A stretch of 64,000 nucleotides of DNA from positions 1-64,000 of the forward strand of contig NZ_JACHFF010000003.1 in the NCBI RefSeq assembly GCF_014207425.1, in the 5' to 3' direction. This stretch comes from Jeotgalicoccus coquinae. GTDB taxonomy: Bacteria > Bacillota > Bacilli > Staphylococcales > Salinicoccaceae. Positions 61,550-64,000 of the stretch are shown one piece after another; positions within the stretch are counted from its first letter, which is position 1; each line of letters begins with the position of its first letter. A program made the position numbers and the translations under genes. The notes under the pieces were generated by a model. It was not told the DNA's origin. It ran no database searches and was given only the letters and a program-made list of their open reading frames with translations.

Positions 61550-62248
61550 ATGGCTAAGAGAGGTAAAAAGTATCAAGCTGCTCTAGAGAAGTTTGATCAA
61601 AACTCTACATTCTCAATTGAAGAAGCAATTAAACTTGCTAAAGAAACGCATGTTGCGAACTTTGACGCTTCAGTTGAAGTAGCTTTCCGTCTAGGTATTG
61701 ATACGCGTAAAAATGATCAGCAGATCCGTGGAGCACTAGTACTGCCGCACGGTACTGGTAAGTCACAACGTGTATTAGTATTCGCTAAAGGCGAAAAAGC
61801 TAAAGAAGCAGAAGCTGCAGGCGCAGACTTCGTAGGCGAAGCAGAACTGGCACAAAAGATTAATGGTGGATGGTTTGATTTCGATGTAATCGTTGCAACA
61901 CCGGACATGATGGGCGAAGTTGGTAAATTAGGCCGCGTACTTGGACCTAAAGGACTAATGCCAAACCCTAAAACTGGTACAGTAACTATGGATGTAACGA
62001 AAGCAGTTCAGGAAATCAAAGCTGGTAAAGTTGAATACCGTGCTGAAAAAGCTGGTATTGTACACGTTGGAATCGGTAAAGTTTCATTTAGCGAAGAACA
62101 GCTTGTAGAAAACTTTAAAGCAATTCACGATGCTCTTGAAAAAGCTAAACCTGCATCATCTAAAGGTGTTTACTTCAAATCAGTAACAGTATCCAGCACT
62201 ATGGGGCCTGGAATCACTCTTGACCCAAGCGTTGTAAGAACTGTTTAA
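61550..62248 (+). CDS. rplA: 50S ribosomal protein L1
   Basis: 232 residues. Full L1 with [18 protein letters not shown] and the TMGPGITLD end. It forms the L1 stalk and in other bacteria represses its own operon. Confidence 0.98.
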   Translation: MAKRGKKYQAALEKFDQNSTFSIEEAIKLAKETHVANFDASVEVAFRLGIDTRKNDQQIRGALVLPHGTGKSQRVLVFAKGEKAKEAEAAGADFVGEAELAQKINGGWFDFDVIVATPDMMGEVGKLGRVLGPKGLMPNPKTGTVTMDVTKAVQEIKAGKVEYRAEKAGIVHVGIGKVSFSEEQLVENFKAIHDALEKAKPASSKGVYFKSVTVSSTMGPGITLDPSVVRTV

Positions 62249-62258
62249 TAAATAAATA

Positions 62259-62287
62259 TTGACAAGTGTAGATATATCGGTTATATT
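62259..62287 (+). promoter_or_regulatory. Promoter of rplJ-rplL
   Basis: TTGACA (62259-62264), 17-base spacer, TATATT (62282-62287), 24 bases upstream of the L10 leader. Confidence 0.88.
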
Positions 62288-62310
62288 TACACTTGTAAAT
62301 TTTAAAAGAT

Positions 62311-62365
62311 TACCTAAGACAGCAGGAGCTGATTTCATCAGCTTAATAATAATCCTGCCGAGGCA
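62311..62365 (+). ncRNA. L10 leader (ribosomal protein autoregulation motif)
   Basis: Contains TAAGACAGCAGGAGCT and, across a loop, AATCCTGCCGAGG, the hallmark pairs of the Bacilli L10(L12)4 leader. Binding of L10-L12 is known in this family to lead to termination at the downstream hairpin. Confidence 0.88.
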
Positions 62366-62400
62366 AATAAAAATGACTTGAATGATATTTATATAAATTC

Positions 62401-62439
62401 AAGCACTTTTTGCCGCGGGTAAAAGGTGCTTTTTTTATT
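62401..62439 (+). terminator. Attenuator terminator before rplJ
   Basis: Stem AGCACTTTTTGCC/GGTAAAAGGTGCT (two G-U pairs), loop GCG, followed by TTTTTTT. It is the off-state hairpin of the L10 leader. Confidence 0.9.
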
Positions 62440-62469
62440 TGCACCAAAAATTAATGGAGGTGTAACTAC

Positions 62470-62973
62470 ATGTCAAACGTGATGGAACAAAAACAACAGC
62501 ACGTTGAGGTTATTGCAGAACAGCTTAAAAACTCAGTATCTACTGTATTAGTGGACTACCGTGGACTAACTGTTTCTGAAGTAACTGAATTACGTAAGCA
62601 ATTACGTGATGCTGGAATTGAATTCAAAGTTTATAAAAACACGATGGTTCGCCGTGCTGCGGATTCACAAGGCTTATCTGAGCTTAATGAATTCCTGGTA
62701 GGTCCAAGTGCAATCGCATTTTCTAACGAAGATGTTATCGCTCCTGCTAAAATCATCCACGAATTCGCTAAAAAACACGAAGCTTTAGAAATTAAAGCGG
62801 GTGTCATCGAAGGTAGTTTCGTACCGGCGGAAGATGTTAAATCAATTGCATCTCTACCATCAAGAGACGGCTTACTTTCTATGCTGTTATCAGTATTACA
62901 AGCACCAGTACGCAACTTCGCATATGCAGTTAAAGCTATCGGTGAAAAAGAAGAAGAAAACGGCGAAGCTTAA
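62470..62973 (+). CDS. rplJ: 50S ribosomal protein L10
   Basis: 167 residues. Begins [19 protein letters not shown] and keeps [31 protein letters not shown]. It binds 23S rRNA and carries L12 dimers through its C-terminal helix. RBS GGAGGTG. Confidence 0.98.
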   Translation: MSNVMEQKQQHVEVIAEQLKNSVSTVLVDYRGLTVSEVTELRKQLRDAGIEFKVYKNTMVRRAADSQGLSELNEFLVGPSAIAFSNEDVIAPAKIIHEFAKKHEALEIKAGVIEGSFVPAEDVKSIASLPSRDGLLSMLLSVLQAPVRNFAYAVKAIGEKEEENGEA

Positions 62974-63018
62974 TATTAAGCACGCTTAAAACCAACAAAA
63001 AAATGGAGGAATATTATC

Positions 63019-63384
63019 ATGGCTAACAATGAACAAATCATTGAAATGATTAAAGAAATGTCAGTTTTAGAATTAAACGACTTAGTAAAAGCAATTGAAG
63101 AAGAATTCGGCGTAACTGCTGCTGCTCCAGTAGCTGCTGCAGGTGGCGGGGAAGCTGCTGCTGCTGAAGAACAAACTGAATTTGATGTAGAACTTACATC
63201 TGCAGGTTCATCTAAGATTAAAGTAATCAAAGTAGTTCGTGAAGCTACTGGTCTTGGTCTTAAAGATGCTAAAGAGCTAGTTGACGGCGCTCCTAAAGTT
63301 GTCAAAGAAGGTCTTTCTAAAGACGATGCTGAAGCTCTTAAAGCTCAACTTGAAGAAGTTGGCGCTGGCGTAGAAGTTAAGTAG
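63019..63384 (+). CDS. rplL: 50S ribosomal protein L7/L12
   Basis: 121 residues. N-terminal dimer domain, Ala/Gly-rich hinge ([18 protein letters not shown]), C-terminal factor-binding domain with [27 protein letters not shown]. It recruits translation GTPases. Confidence 0.98.
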   Translation: MANNEQIIEMIKEMSVLELNDLVKAIEEEFGVTAAAPVAAAGGGEAAAAEEQTEFDVELTSAGSSKIKVIKVVREATGLGLKDAKELVDGAPKVVKEGLSKDDAEALKAQLEEVGAGVEVK

Positions 63385-63406
63385 TCTATATAAATTTTGA
63401 CACAAA

Positions 63407-63441
63407 AAGTTCCCGTAAACATAAGTTTATCGGGGACTTTT
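63407..63441 (+). terminator. Intrinsic terminator after rplL
   Basis: Stem AAAGTTCCCG-TAAAC/GTTTA-TCGGGGACTTT with loop ATAA and T-run. Confidence 0.92.
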
Positions 63442-63472
63442 TTAGTTACTTTTACTGATTGGGGGAGATTTA

Positions 63473-64000
63473 ATGTCTCACTATTTTACTACGGACAATA
63501 CACCGCATGAATTCAGCGAAATTAAGTTCAGTTTCAACGATCATGTCTACCGCTTTAAAACAGACCGCGGCGTATTTTCGAAAAACCAGATTGATTACGG
63601 CACAGAAGTGCTGATCAAAACTGTATTTGAGAATTTTAAAGGCTCGGGACAGCTGATAGATATGGGCGCAGGATACGGTCCAATCGGAACTGTGCTCGGA
63701 AGAGAGCTCGGCATGGAACCGGTAATGGTCGAAGTTAATGAAGATGCGATACAGTTATCCATTGAAAATACACGGCGGGAAAATCTGAAAGCCGACGTGC
63801 TCGACCGTGAAAGTTACGGCGATATGATATTTAATGTACTGCTGTATGTTACTAATCCGCCGTTCAGAGCGGGCAAAGATACAGTGCTCGGCATTTTAGA
63901 TGACGGGTATAACCGTCTTTCTGAAAACGGAGTGTTGTATATGGTTGTACAGAAAAAGCAGGGCATGCCTTCTTATAAAAAACATTTAAATTCGCTGTTT
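63473..64000 (+). CDS. RsmC-like class I methyltransferase (C-terminus beyond the window)
   Basis: The frame is open from ATG 63473 (RBS GGGGGAG) to the window end, 176 codons. The SAM site is LIDMGAGYGPIGTVLG and the catalytic motif NPPFRAGK, typical of MTS-domain N2-guanine rRNA methyltransferases (RsmC/YbxB). YbxB-type genes lie between rplL and rpoB in Bacilli, so this is the expected gene there. Confidence 0.92.
   Translation, partial: MSHYFTTDNTPHEFSEIKFSFNDHVYRFKTDRGVFSKNQIDYGTEVLIKTVFENFKGSGQLIDMGAGYGPIGTVLGRELGMEPVMVEVNEDAIQLSIENTRRENLKADVLDRESYGDMIFNVLLYVTNPPFRAGKDTVLGILDDGYNRLSENGVLYMVVQKKQGMPSYKKHLNSLF

Overview
The window reads as a contiguous chromosomal stretch of a low-to-mid GC Gram-positive coccus of the family Staphylococcaceae. 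The evidence is gene order: the tmk-darA-holB-ricT-yabA-trmN6-rsmI block, metS-tatD-rnmV-rsmA-veg-ispE-purR-ridA-spoVG-glmU-prs-rplY-pth-mfd, yabN-rqcP-divIC-yabR-tilS-hpt-ftsH-hslO-cysK-folP-folB-folK-lysS, ctsR-mcsA-mcsB-clpC, radA-yacL-ispD-ispF-gltX-cysE-cysS-mrnC-rlmB-yacP-sigH-rpmG-secE-nusG and rplK-rplA-rplJ-rplL. This is the order near the origin in Bacillus and Staphylococcus. The sporulation genes found here in Bacillus (spoVT, yabM) are absent, and a MurT-type ligase is present. The genus is not resolved; a Jeotgalicoccus/Salinicoccus-like member is a guess.

Layout. 1-93 is the 3' end of a 5S rRNA. 208-11475 is housekeeping: decarboxylase, DNA metabolism, RNA modification, Met-tRNA synthetase, Veg. 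11587-17382 is an accessory insertion between veg and ispE. It holds a flavin monooxygenase with its FMN reductase, a divergent NADPH:FMN reductase, and a four-gene ABC export locus whose first gene fuses a catalytically dead ABC domain to a LytTR DNA-binding domain. A 41-bp tandem repeat array follows it (17426-17630). 17759-39452 is housekeeping again (isoprenoid, purine, cell wall, ribosome rescue, division, folate, lysyl-tRNA). 39512-39840 is a second, different tandem array, also with a 41-bp period, followed by tRNA-Val, tRNA-Gly and tRNA-Ile. 40297-43843 is a second accessory patch on mixed strands: a MurT-like ligase without gatD beside it, a ZIP metal transporter, and a nucleoside transporter gene broken by a 26-bp tandem duplication. 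44110-48544 is the CtsR heat-shock operon. A lone trpE-like gene on the minus strand (48602-50080) interrupts the usual clpC-radA linkage. 50294-63384 runs through radA, isoprenoid genes, gltX, a T-box-controlled cysE-cysS operon, RNA enzymes, SigH, SecE, NusG and the L11-L1-L10-L12 ribosomal genes. An rsmC-type methyltransferase is cut by the window end.

The strongest candidates for something new are the LytTR/dead-ABC exporter locus, the two unrelated 41-bp repeat arrays placed just after strong terminators, and the exact 26-bp duplication that inactivates, perhaps reversibly, the nupC gene. Start codons were set by ribosome binding sites, so several differ from the longest reading frame.
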